Under the pieces are notes generated by a model. That model had not been told where the DNA came from and did not search any database. It was given only the letters and a program-made list of their open reading frames with translations. This document shows positions 11,298 to 22,045 of a stretch of 64,000 bases of DNA, one piece after another. The stretch's first letter is position 1; every line of letters begins with the position of its first letter. Origin of the DNA: Paracamarosporium sp. OC-R06-R3 (Eukaryota; Ascomycota; Dothideomycetes; Pleosporales; Didymosphaeriaceae); contig JACVRA010000174.1 in NCBI GenBank assembly GCA_019828545.1, forward strand, positions 248,001 to 312,000. The letters are read 5' to 3'. Position numbers and translations under genes: made by a program.

Positions 11298-13235
11298 CTA
11301 CGCCTTGCGGTCAGCGCCCTCTTTGAGCAGTACCTGTACTGCCACCTGATTGCCTAGATAGGATGCCTCGTGGAGTACGGTGCTGTGCTCTTTTTCTTCT
11401 TGTTTTCCGAGGAGAATGCTTATAACTGCGTTTCCGCTTTTCTTATTTCTTGCCGCGGCTTTAAATATCGCTTCTGTAACCTTGACTTCCCGTCCGCAAT
11501 GTTGGAGTAGGAGACCTATTACTTCTTTTCCACTTATTTCATTCCCAGCTGCGGCTTTGAATACCTCCTCTGTGATCTGAACTTCCCGTCCGCACCGTGG
11601 CAGTAGGAGACTCATAACTTTCTCCCCACTTATTTCATTCCCAGCTGCGGCTTTGAATACCTCCTCTGTGATCTGAACTTCCCGTCCGCATCGTAGGAGT
11701 AGGAGACTCATAACTTCTTCTCCACTTATTTCGTTCCCTGCCGCGGCGGTAATCACCTCCTCTGTGATCTGAACTTCCCGTCCACGTCGCGGGAGTAGGA
11801 AACCCATAACTTTTTTTCCACTTAATTCGTTCCCTGCCGCGGCGGCGATTACCTCCTCTGTAATCTGAACTTCCCGTCCACGTCGTGGGAGTAGGAAACC
11901 TATAACTTTTTCTCCACTTAATTCGATCCCTGCCGCGGCGGCGATTACCTCCTCTGTAATCTGAACTTCCCGTTGGCACCGTGGGAGTAGAAGACCCATA
12001 ATTTCTTTCCCATAAATTTGGTTCTTGGCAGCGGCTATCAGCACATCCTTCGAAACCTTAACTTCTTTGCCTCGTTGCTGAAGGAGGAGCTCTAATATGT
12101 TCTTCCCACTTATCTGATTTCCTGCTACAGCTTTGATCATTTCATTCGATAGCGGTACCTCAAGACCTCGCCGTACAAGAAATTGAGCTACCTCGCTCAC
12201 GTCTGATACCTCTACAAGTTTACAGAAAGATGCAGCATTCAAGGAGGAAATATTCTTTAAGAGTTCTGATATTGTCTCGAAAGAATTGTTTGACGGTCCG
12301 AATAAGAATAAAGCAGTGTCGTAGACAACCTGGCGGAGGCCTTTATCGTAATCTGGACGTAGGCTATCAGTGTCCTGTGCATCTGAGGATATGCCAAGTA
12401 AGGCATAGATTTTGTCTCGTGGGTCGCTCGCTTCGCTCTCGCTGAACTTCAGTAAAAGGTTATACAGGTCTCTTCTTTCGCTCCACCACGACTTTTCCCT
12501 TAAGCGGCCAGGCATGATGTCTAAAACAGCTTGACAATGACGCTCTGGTTTTATGCCTACTAGCGATGGAGAAAGAGCAAAAGTATGTGCCTTGACAGAT
12601 CTAGCACCGCACCAGACGCTTGCCCTTTTCGCATTTGCTACTTCTTGCAAAATCCAGACTCTCCTGAACCATGGTCGATCCAGGAGCAATTTCAAGCCTC
12701 TGCATATCTTGACATCTGAATCTCGAGGAATTGAAAGCCAGAGATTTGTCCAGCTCGCGAGGTCCCAATTCTGGTGCTTGTACATCTGACTGTATTTTTC
12801 CAGCCGTTGAAGAGAGTCCATGAGAGTATCAGTCTCTCTCGTCGCTGGGCCTAACCAGACAATCACTCTCTCGGCCTGGGAATAGATCTTGCGCATTTGC
12901 TGAACTTGGTGTCCTCGCTCCTTCTGGTCGCCTTGATCAATACAAACAGCGTCAACCCAGAGTACCTGGTCTATGTCTTTCGAGCGAAAATGCTTAAGGG
13001 CTGAATATAGGTTCTCAGTAACACTAAGCGTCTTCTCATTCACCACTAGAGTTGAAGTCTTCACCATGCTGCCCCAAGTATATGACAAAGCATAGTAGGG
13101 AACCGTGTCGCTGCCGTCGAGGTAGGCTTGATACAGCGTGCACTCAACAATGTCTGGCTCTCCGCCCTTAAAGAGGTATAAGAGTCGAAATGCGGGGCGC
13201 TCGAGATCGATCGGTTCGTAGCTAAAGGTATCCAT
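11298..13235 (-). CDS. HET-domain protein with eight 32-residue repeats and a truncated ankyrin end
   Basis: A single exon of 645 residues. The N-terminus (YEPIDLERPAFRLLYLFKGG) and YYALSYTWGS, LWVDAVCIDQGDQKERGHQV, RVIVWLGPA, FRRVWILQEV and DPRDKIYALLGI are the full set of HET (heterokaryon incompatibility, PF06985) motifs, covering about residues 25-300. HET domains trigger a cell-death response after recognition of non-self. Residues about 365-610 are eight copies of a 32-residue repeat with core EVQITEEVI.AAAGNE.SG..VM..LL. The last 30 residues begin an ankyrin repeat (VLHEASYLGNQVAVQVLL) and then meet a TAG. The start is the ATG at 13235; an upstream frame extension starts at TTG. The central repeats probably act as the variable recognition part (inference from similar fungal NLR-type repeats). 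Confidence 0.85.
   Translation of the reverse strand: MDTFSYEPIDLERPAFRLLYLFKGGEPDIVECTLYQAYLDGSDTVPYYALSYTWGSMVKTSTLVVNEKTLSVTENLYSALKHFRSKDIDQVLWVDAVCIDQGDQKERGHQVQQMRKIYSQAERVIVWLGPATRETDTLMDSLQRLEKYSQMYKHQNWDLASWTNLWLSIPRDSDVKICRGLKLLLDRPWFRRVWILQEVANAKRASVWCGARSVKAHTFALSPSLVGIKPERHCQAVLDIMPGRLREKSWWSERRDLYNLLLKFSESEASDPRDKIYALLGISSDAQDTDSLRPDYDKGLRQVVYDTALFLFGPSNNSFETISELLKNISSLNAASFCKLVEVSDVSEVAQFLVRRGLEVPLSNEMIKAVAGNQISGKNILELLLQQRGKEVKVSKDVLIAAAKNQIYGKEIMGLLLPRCQREVQITEEVIAAAAGIELSGEKVIGFLLPRRGREVQITEEVIAAAAGNELSGKKVMGFLLPRRGREVQITEEVITAAAGNEISGEEVMSLLLLRCGREVQITEEVFKAAAGNEISGEKVMSLLLPRCGREVQITEEVFKAAAGNEISGKEVIGLLLQHCGREVKVTEAIFKAAARNKKSGNAVISILLGKQEEKEHSTVLHEASYLGNQVAVQVLLKEGADRKA
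11410..12140 (-). repeat. Tandem 96-bp coding repeats
   Basis: About eight head-to-tail units with an exact 96-nt period, for example ACCTCCTCTG at 11563 and again at 11659 on the plus strand. The four or five central units are almost identical in DNA as well as in protein, while the outer units have diverged. This pattern suggests recent duplication or gene conversion inside the HET gene. Confidence 0.9.
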
Positions 13236-14780
13236 CTGTGTTGCACGCCAAAGTGCTTGATTGTGAGCCAAGGCGTTAAGACTAAGGGAGTTAACGTCAA
13301 CTTACCTAGCCCGTAGAACTACGTAGAATGAAGGGAGCAGTAAGAGATCGACATGTATCGAATTCTCTGAGTCAATAGCAAAGCTAGGCGTAAACTAATT
13401 CACCAAAGATGTTAGTTCCTGACCTATGTTAAGAGCTAAACGGCGCGAGGCAGAAGCTTGCGGGTTTATGAGCTGAAGGCGTGAGCTACCAGATGTGGCG
13501 GAGCAAGGCTAAGCCTCAGCAAGATGTGTGACACTCACACATAGGCAGCCATACAGAATATCTCACCGTGCAAAACCACGAAAATTTTCAAGTAACATTA
13601 CTTTGCAACACGGCATCCTATGGAGTCCGAACTCGTCCGTCAATATGCGCATGAGTTTAGGTAATAGCTCACGTTCTGATCAATCGCTTGCTGTCTTCCT
13701 AAAAGTGTCTATGGGAGGTCATTCGGCCTTACCTACACAAACAGTTCCTACTATTACTACTAGTGTTACTTAATAATATTCTGTGCAGTATAGTTGGTAA
13801 CAGTTTCTTAAACACCTACGTAGTTACTAGCAGTTAATCAGTCCTAACATAGTTATTAGAAGCCTACTAGTTAATACTAGAGCCCTCGTCATCCTTATTA
13901 ATACAGTTATCGTATCTTCTAGACTCTCTACTAAGAACTTAATCCAACGCTTAAATAGTGGAAAGTTTTTAGGCACCGTTTCAACGCAGATGTCCGGCCT
14001 CGTACTATACAATAAAATATCGACCATTCCACCGCAATATGTGTACATTTCAGAGGAAGCCATCATATTCTGTTCTGGTAGTAGGCTTTACCAATCCGAC
14101 AAGATTAAAATTGAGGATATTGGGAACGTTACTTGGATCCAGGACTTGAGCTCAAATTTATTTGCCCGAATAGATTCAGAAATAATTCTGGATCGCATGG
14201 AGCAATGCGAGAACCTCATCGTATCTGATAGATTAGATGTTTTTGAGAACATTACACAATTCCACAGGATCCTAGCGTCAAATGTTTGGGTCAGTGTACA
14301 ACGAATTATAGTACCTGTGTGTTAGCCCTTCTATTTTTCAATTCGATCATTAAGATCACATCAAGGACATTGATTAAGCAAAAATCGGAAGGATTCCGTC
14401 ATCGTGTACTTGACTGTAAGTTACATGACATACCGGACTTCTTAAAAAAGGCTGGACGGATGGATGAAATTAGATGGATTTTGTTTCAAACGACTCATGT
14501 TATTAATGAGAGGTTGACACAACAGTGAAGGAAGCAAAAGGTCGGATGGGCGCAACGGACAATTCACTTTCGCGACCTTCTACCTAGAAATTTGCTCTCC
14601 TTCAAGGCTGTCTCGATAGAATATAGATTTAGTGGCTTGTTGTGCTAGTAAACGGGACAGCGTTCGCAATACTACGTAAAACCTCATACATGTTATCGCT
14701 ACACAGAGAATTAGTGCACAGCCTCCTACTATATCCGAAAAAAAAAAGGTATCGTCATCAACGAACGACTCGTCGACCGC
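13236..14780. other. Gene-poor region with a TpA-rich tract
   Basis: From about 13730 to 13930 the DNA is very AT-rich and full of TA steps (ACTAGT, TTAATA, GTTACTAG), as left by repeat-induced point mutation or decay. Downstream, an ATG-started frame at 13990-14325 (111 residues) and another at 14286-14528 show no recognisable domain. No reliable gene is seen here. Confidence 0.5.
13990..14325 (+). CDS. Doubtful open frame of unknown function
   Basis: An ATG-started frame of 111 residues, mixed in composition (SGLVLYNKIS.., DKIKIEDIGNVTWIQDL, ENITQFHRIL), without signal peptide, membrane segment or known motif. It follows the AT-rich tract and could be the rest of a decayed gene. Confidence 0.22.
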   Translation: MSGLVLYNKISTIPPQYVYISEEAIIFCSGSRLYQSDKIKIEDIGNVTWIQDLSSNLFARIDSEIILDRMEQCENLIVSDRLDVFENITQFHRILASNVWVSVQRIIVPVC

Positions 14781-15700
14781 TCAAACATCCACAGGCAGAG
14801 GCTTCGGAACACCCCTCTTAACACCAGGCTCACCCAACCCAGGAATAACAAACGGCGCTCTTCTCTCCATCGGGGTTCTACCAATAGGGAAGAACTTGGT
14901 GATAACATGGTTCGAGCCAAATGCCTCTTCAACCAAATACACCGTAACTCGCCACCACGCAAACAACGCAGAGAGCATCCAGAAGTAACTCGCAGCTTTG
15001 ATACCATTGGTGACACCTCCTTCGGTACCATCGCCCGAGCCAGAAGTTGTTGACGTTCCGCCATTGTAGGCAAATAGACAGCAGGCAATGGTGCTACCGA
15101 TCGCTAAAGAGAAAAGACAGCAGCAGAGGACAATGTCTCGAGCTGTAGCTGCTAGCGCGCAAGACCATGTGAATATTGCGAGGATGACGAACCAGGATGC
15201 CAGTTCGGGGAAGTGAGTGTGGATGTCGTGCGGTTCGATAGCTCCTGCGGCCTGCATTCCAAGCATATCAGCTATAAGTATAGAGACTTCCTTCGACAAG
15301 TTACGTACCACAAAAGCATACAGAATGCCTATCGATATCCAGAACGATCCCCATATAGTATTAATGACAGTCACGAGCGTATCTCTCGCTTTGAAACCGT
15401 ATATCCCCGCAATGAACTGGGCCACGCCGCCAAACATGCCAATCTGCAAGCGTGAGAAACATCCCCGAAAGTTTAATCGTGGACGTCGCTACTTACGAAA
15501 GGAAAGAAGATAGTCGGCGACTCAGAATGGCCCCACCAATTCGCGATATAACTCGACGTGATCCAAGTCGAGCCGGCGAATCCCGCGAGCCCGAGAGCTG
15601 CGGGCGGAGCAATCGGCTGGAGGAAGATCTGGACTCCTGGGGTTTGCTCGATGACTTTTGAGCGCTTTTCGCTGTGGATGTCTCCTGCGTGGACGGACAT
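14781..15700 (-). CDS. AceTr (GPR1/FUN34/YaaH) acetate-type transporter
   Basis: Exons are 15700-15497 and 15443-14781; 288 residues. The 53-nt intron (GTAAGT..TTGCAG) joins PTIFFPF to IGMFGGVAQ in phase 0. Six membrane segments are visible, starting in APPAALGLAGFAGSTWITSS and including GGVAQFIAGIYGFKARDT, TIWGSFWISIGILYAF and SYFWMLSALFAWWRVTVYLV. This layout is that of the acetate uptake transporter family (yeast Ato proteins). The usual NPxxLG signature at the first helix is changed to APPAALG. The C-terminus is short and cytosolic. It probably moves acetate or ammonium-linked acids across the plasma membrane. Confidence 0.88.
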
Positions 15701-17109
15701 GATGTTTGCGTATTACGTAGTGATTATTACTGTGTTTTTAGAGTTGCAGGTAGTATCGAGAAGAAGCGCGGTGCGAAGAGCACCTAGGTCATTCTTGGGA
15801 AAACTCCAATATTTATCTTTGTTGTCCATGGTGATCTCTATGATGCCATTGTAATACTAGTGAACCTCTCGTTCATACTATGACGACAAGCGTACAGCAG
15901 TGCTCAGAAGCAGCCCTGAAAATCGACTCTGCGGATATGTCGGGACAGCGTCCCAGCGGTACAACAGGCATCGCAATGCACCCTGCATGCCATTTTGGGT
16001 CGCTATTGGTGTCCATGATGATGTAAGTTCGAAGTGCGGATCTACCGGTGGGTCACCTGGTTCCCGGAACGATCGGCGCTGATATTGTCATGGACGAACT
16101 TGTTGCCAAGCTTAGAGATGTCACGGAGCTTTGCGATGCTTGGATCTTCTTGGGCTTGGCCTTGATGTATCTTCGACTAAGCGCTTAAAGAAGATAGTGA
16201 TGCGTAAGCTGCATAGCACTCTAGCGTTATCCCGTGCGGAGAATATTTTAGCTCCATTTCGACCAGCGACTCCCGTGGAAGGAAGCAAAGAAAACACTAC
16301 TTAGATCAATCTGAAAGTGTACAACATTCGAGTCTTGCGAAGGCTGCGCATGCAAAGGTGCACAAGCAAGTAGTATCTGAATGCTAAAACTCCCTACCAC
16401 ATGTAAGTCTCTTAGCTTAGTGAAGCATAGCGTAGTAGTCAACCTCCATGACGAACATTCTTCCTAGGCTAATTTATCAACATATGTACACAAATTGTGA
16501 ACTGAAGGATCCCCACAAACATTCAGATTTGTCATAAAGACATACTGTTAAACTCAGAATGTATGGTCTCACTTCAAACTTCGAGCTTCTTACAACTACA
16601 TCGCCTGTCTGATGTTAATACAGGTTATGATATAGTAGTATACACACTACTCATACCCGCATCAGCATCCAGTGATCTCACATGCACAAGTGCATAATCA
16701 TATCACACGCAGTCCTCAACTCTTATATTCCCCCTCCACCAACGTCTCCCCACCTTCTCCACACTCTCACAAATATATAGTACAGCTACAGAACAGGCCC
16801 AAGGACCTCTCAACCGCTCAAGAAGCGCAGCTCTCCGCGACCTCCTCAAGAAGAGAACGATGCTCAAGTACCATGCGTTATGTGTTCGATCGTATGCTTC
16901 CATCCAACCTCACAAACCGCACCGCACCGCGTCCATCCCCTGAAATTCTTTGTTACAAGAAGGATAAAGCCACCTATTACCTAAGCCCCACCCCTACCCC
17001 GCCGTTCATCCCAAAGTAATCCCATGTCGTTCCATATGCTCGTGCGCTAATCGGGGTATTTTGGCTAAAAATGCTATGAGCGTAAATGCATCGTGGCTCG
17101 GAATCAAAG
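15701..17109. other. Intergenic region between AceTr and striatin genes
   Basis: It holds the AceTr promoter at its left end and the 3' flank of the striatin gene at its right end. I find no convincing coding sequence; short frames at 15900-16440 and 16672-17019 have no family signal. Confidence 0.5.
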
Positions 17110-19793
17110 TCATCGAGCGAAGACCTTCACAACGCCGTCGCCGCCCGCCGAGACGACCAGGCGGCCGTCCTGACTCCAAACTACACTGCAGACTCCCTCG
17201 CCGCGCATGATGCGGTGAGCGGTGATCTCTTGAGTGCAGATACGCTTGTCGAGGGACCAGAAGCGGATGGATGCATCGTGGCCGGCAGAGACGGCTTCAC
17301 GACCGTCTTTGCTGATGGCGAGGGAAGAGATGGCGGAGGGATGGGCGAGCATGTTGTACGTGCATTGACCTAAAAGATCAGCATGTTTTGGTTTAATATA
17401 GTCGATGAGAAGGACTTACCAGAGTTGGCGTCATAAAATCTGATGAACTGGTCTTCATGCCCACTAATGATGACGCCTTCCACACCACCGGTATTGCCTG
17501 ACCCAGTTGGGCCATGAACAATGCCCTCTTCATCGGACCCACGTCCAGAGTCTTGTGACGACGTGCCTTCTATGCTCTGCGAAGTAGTGACCACGGATGT
17601 GATACCTGTTGCCGGTGTGCCATCATACGTTTCAGCACTAGCCATGCCAATGAGCTCCTCGCCTGTTCGCGTATCGTACACGAGAATCGAAGCATCTGTG
17701 AACGAAACCACAAAGTTTTCTCCGTTTAGAGAAAGGGGGCTAATGCAAGTGGGCGAGGGATGCGTAGTTCGCTCAATGGTGTGTACAAGCATGTAGTGGA
17801 ACGGTGTCGACGTCGCTATGCTTGGTTGCGGAGACGAGGGGTAATTCGACCCTGATGTCACGGAATGTCTTCGACTTCCACCAACGCCACGACGCGAGCC
17901 TGTTTGAGGCGAGACGAGCTGTGGAGGAGCACTCACAGCCCAGATTTTGATCGTACCGTCTGCTGAGCCTGATGCAAGCAATACGCGGTCAGGACCGCCG
18001 TAGTTGCTGCAGTCCGCGCCAAATACCGAATGACAGGTTGCTGGTAGTACGCACACAGTCCAAACAGCATCTGTATGTCCATCGAGTGTAGCTTTGGGGT
18101 CTACGCGACCTCTCTCCCAGACACGGATGGTAGCATCTTGCCCACCAGAGAATATCCACCCATCGCCAGACACCCTGCCACCTGTTGCAAATGAGGCTGA
18201 CGAAGGACAGGCCGCCAGAGATGTTACGATTCCGTCGTGGCCACGGTGTGACCAGTAAGGAGAGATGTCTAGATCATTGTTCATGCTATGTTGGTTGGCG
18301 TAGCTTGCTGGAATGATCCATCTCTTGATCATGCCATCGTCGCCAGCGGTGCATATCTCTGGTTCGGTGGGACTACCACCTCCAGTGAAAATGACTGACC
18401 TCACAACGTCAAGGTGGCCGCGAAGAGCGAATCGTACCTTGAAGTTTTGAGGGTCAGATCGTGCACCTTGGCTGGACGCTTCACGAGTTTCTCCTTGGCT
18501 CGCCCGCCTTCGATGTAGCTCTAAGCTAGTTTTGCGTTTTCCATGACGCGGAGGAGACTTTGCGGGGATGCTGTTGGCGCTCGGGAAGGATTCAGTGTCC
18601 AGCCTTCGTGGGAGAGGGACCTCTTGGGATATTTCGGCGACTGGCTCTTCTTCGAAGTTCCAGCTTCCAGGATCCTCCACTGACACCTGAGCAGTGCCCA
18701 AAGATCCCTCCTCCCGGTTGGGTATTGGCCGGCCCTGGTTGTCAAAGGTATGTGTGACCTTTTCCACCTGTTCCTCGGGCGCCGAGACAAAGCTCTGTGG
18801 CGGTTGCTGTTGTTGCTGTTGCTGCGCGAGGAACTCGGCTGATGGACCCGAATGAGAAGAGATAAGTGGTATCTGGTTTGAGGGTTCACGGGTCATTGGT
18901 GGAGCCTGAGGATGGAATTGTGGTGGTTGAGTTGCGAAGGAGTGAATCTCTGCAGATGTAGGAATATTGGGTGGTTGGTGATTTGGTATAGATGTATTTG
19001 GCATCGTAGGCAACTGTGGCTGCATTTTCCGCTGATGCTGCTGAAGATACAGGTCCTCCATCGAAGGCTGGCCGTGATTGAGGAAGCCGGAGCCATTGTC
19101 CAGTCCGTGATGTCCTGGCTGAGGGGCAGGTTGAGCGGGCGGCGTCAGCAAATAGGTGATCTCTTCTACGCATTTTGTGAGATATAGCTTCGACTTTTCG
19201 CGTAGACTGTCTCGCTCGGCTTCAGCGTGTTCTGAGGATTCCGGATCGACGTCGAGGAACGAGTTGTGGGGCTTGTTCTGAGCTAGAATAGCACATAAGT
19301 CAGCTTGGCGAAGAGAGGGGAAGCCGCACAACGAGGAGTATTTGCGCACGCTTTACAGGTCCCATACCACTCTTAGCATCTGCTTTGGCCTTGTCTTTCT
19401 TTTCGTCCGCAGCCAACTGGGCATTCGCCCCCGCGCCGCCGGCCTTGCTCTTCGCCCGCTCGTTCTTCAATGCTTGCTCGAGCATCTGTACGTGCCTATT
19501 CAGCTGGTCGTTCAGCTTCTTAGCGCTCCGGACCTCGCCCTCCTGCTTTGCGATTTTGGCCTTCATTTCGGCGCGTTCGATGTCCCAGGCATTGCGCGCA
19601 CGTTCGTGACTGTGCCATTCCAGCTGCAGAAAGCGCATAACTCCTGCCAGCATCGGTCAGCGTACGTGGCTTGCAGCCATTGAATGTATCATCCCTTACC
19701 CTGCAGCGTGTACTCTGTCCCTATCGGCGCACTGCCATCAACTCCACCGGCAGCGCTGCCCGCGTTCATGGCCGAGGGCGACTGCCATGCCAT
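17110..19793 (-). CDS. Striatin family WD40 scaffold
   Basis: Exons are 19793-19700, 19643-19368, 19282-17420 and 17369-17110; 830 residues. Three phase-1 introns were placed by frame and family alignment. The N-terminus has the striatin caveolin/coiled-coil part ([33 protein letters not shown], broken here by intron 1, then a long coiled coil to about residue 120), then [33 protein letters not shown], typical of fungal striatins. A Pro/Gln-rich linker with a CAG-type glutamine run follows. From about residue 410 there are WD40 repeats ([49 protein letters not shown], and the last repeats in exon 4). It is the scaffold of the STRIPAK phosphatase complex, known in Sordaria as PRO11, which controls hyphal fusion and fruiting. 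Confidence 0.93.
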
Positions 19794-21455
19794 CACGTCG
19801 CTCCTCTAGGATTGTGTGTTGCGTCAAGCGGTGCCGCAGTTGTCAACATGCGGCGGAGAGGTGTCCCCCCAAGCGATGAATAGCTGTCCGGAACGAGAAG
19901 CTCGGATCGGGCGGGCGCTCGGGCGTCCGGGGGCAGCCACGACGCGGAGAAATGGGGCGGGACGTCGAGAGGGGGACACAAGATGGCGTGCAGTAATCTG
20001 TGAATGCAGACGAGCTACAGGCGGCTTGCTGCTCGGAAAGGGAGAGCTGGGCGTCGTGGTGGTGCCCCAATTGCCAAGGGACTCTGTGTTCTCCTTGCCT
20101 GTTCGGGCTTAGCTCGCTTTCGGCTCGATTCCGTCCATGCAAGACGAACCTCATGGCCGTCTTTGTGCTACCCGCGAGACATTCATACTGTGTTCCAGCT
20201 GCCGTGCTATATTTGTCAATATCATCAATGAACTGCGGACGGCTGTTTTACCGCCGGAGAAGACTCAGTATGGCTAAGCCTTGGACATCCATCATCTGCC
20301 ACTCAGGCGGATAGCCGCATACTGGTCGAGTCCACACAAATAACTGTACTAGCTAACGTCAGAGCTAAACACCAGCACCATCTATTACAGGTACTAGATT
20401 GGTCTCACGTATGGAAGCTGACCTAGAACTTTGCGAGAGACCAAATTCTCTTATCGTCGGCAACGATGACCTATCCAGAGTACTTTCCGCTAACCGTGTG
20501 TTACTCCAGGACACACATACGTCCATAGCCTTCCTCAGCTTGTTGAGTTTATGAGCTAACTGCGTAAGTCCTCGACTAACATACTCCACGTATGCTCGCC
20601 CAGGTTGCACAACACCTGGTCAGGATCTGGGAACCTTGCCTTGGGACCCTAAACACCACGACAAAGACACTTCCAAGTGCAACGTTTTCGACACTCAAGA
20701 AAAAAATATCACAAGTAAAGGCCAGACCAGGACCAAGTAAGCATGGCACCGGCCTAATTTCCCTTTTACTTGTCAGCTCTTTACTAGTGGGTCATATCCA
20801 TGCTCTCCACTCCCACTTACATCTGATCCAACATACTCTATACCTGCTGTTCCTTCAGTTTTGATTCACTTCATTCTCTCTTCAAAAACAAAAGAAATCA
20901 TTTGGTTCACGCTTGTTGCGTCGTGGCTAGCCAATACGGAACAGTGCACAGGATACCCTCCAGATGCATTTTACAGTACGGCACCCTAGGATTTATCATA
21001 CAGGGTAGGAACCTGGTAGTATCTCTCAAGGCCTTACGTCTGGGTTTGCTGACTATTCAAGTGTAGCGCCAGGTCTTGGGCGGTCCAGGACCTCGATCCA
21101 CCCGTCCCACCGTCTTTCCATCTGAGCTTCCCAACAACTGCCTACACCTTCTCCACAGCAAGTCATAAGCGCTAGACTTCCCGGTTAGGCCATTATTCCC
21201 GTACCCCCAGTAGCACGCCTGGTGCCTATCCAGAGCGCATCCGGTGGCACCTCCCGCCAAGCTGCGCCTTCCCTAATTCGATTAACGCGACTTTCATAAC
21301 AACATCCATTCCAAAGAAGAGCTCTCTCTCCACCCAGCCACCCCACCCACACCCACACCAACACCATCGAACGCGACTCCAAAGCCGGGAAACACGGTCG
21401 CGCACCCCTATTCATACCATCCAAACAGTAATTCTTCGCGAAATATCTTGCAAAG
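19794..21455. other. Divergent intergenic region, striatin and H2A.Z
   Basis: This 1.7 kb must carry the promoters of both genes. The part next to striatin is GC-rich. No coding sequence is supported. Confidence 0.5.
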
Positions 21456-22045
21456 ATGCCAGGAGGGAAGGTACGCGCCTGACATGGCTGGTCCCCTCCG
21501 CGCGAAGAGTGCACCGAAGCTGATGCGCTTCTAGGGCAAAACCGGTGGCAAGACGGGAGGAAAGGGCGATTCGCACGTCAAGACGACCAAGTCGCACTCA
21601 GCGAAGGCTGGCCTGCAGGTAAGTATCGGATGCGCGCCCATGACCCCTCTTCGCGCGACAACGGCTTCCCTGTCGCGATGCGCCGCGTCATATAGTAGCT
21701 CCCGCTCATACCGCCATCCAGTTTCCCTGCGGTCGCATAAAGCGCCACCTCCGAACCATCACCCGCCAGAAGACGCGCATCGGCGCCAAAGCCTCGATCT
21801 ACCTAACCGCCGTTCTCGAATACCTGACTGCCGAAGTCCTCGAACTGGCGGGCAACGCCGCCAAGGATCTTAAGGTCAAGCGTATCACGCCACGCCACTT
21901 GCAGCTCGCCATCCGTGGTGACGAGGAGCTCGACACGCTCATCCGCGCTACTATCGCCTTTGGAGGTGTACTGCCACACATCAACCGCGCCCTGCTACTT
22001 AAGGTTGAGCAGAAAAAGAAGGGCGGAAAGCCTCTTGAAGCGTAG
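21456..22045 (+). CDS. HTZ1: Histone H2A.Z
   Basis: Exons are 21456-21470, 21535-21618 and 21722-22045; 140 residues. Exon 1 is only five codons (MPGGK) followed by a GTACGC..TAG intron; exon 2 encodes the Gly/Lys-rich tail. The fold is unmistakable ([66 protein letters not shown]). The variant H2A.Z, not H2A, is shown by the GGKTGGKGD tail, the DEELDTLI acidic patch, the [10 protein letters not shown] loop and the short C-terminus without SQE. It replaces H2A at promoters and boundaries. Two introns in a short histone gene fit a variant rather than a replication-dependent copy. Confidence 0.95.

Noticed and set aside
11410..12140. CRISPR-like or non-coding tandem array
   Set aside because: Units are contiguous, 96 nt long and in frame within a HET protein; there are no spacers.
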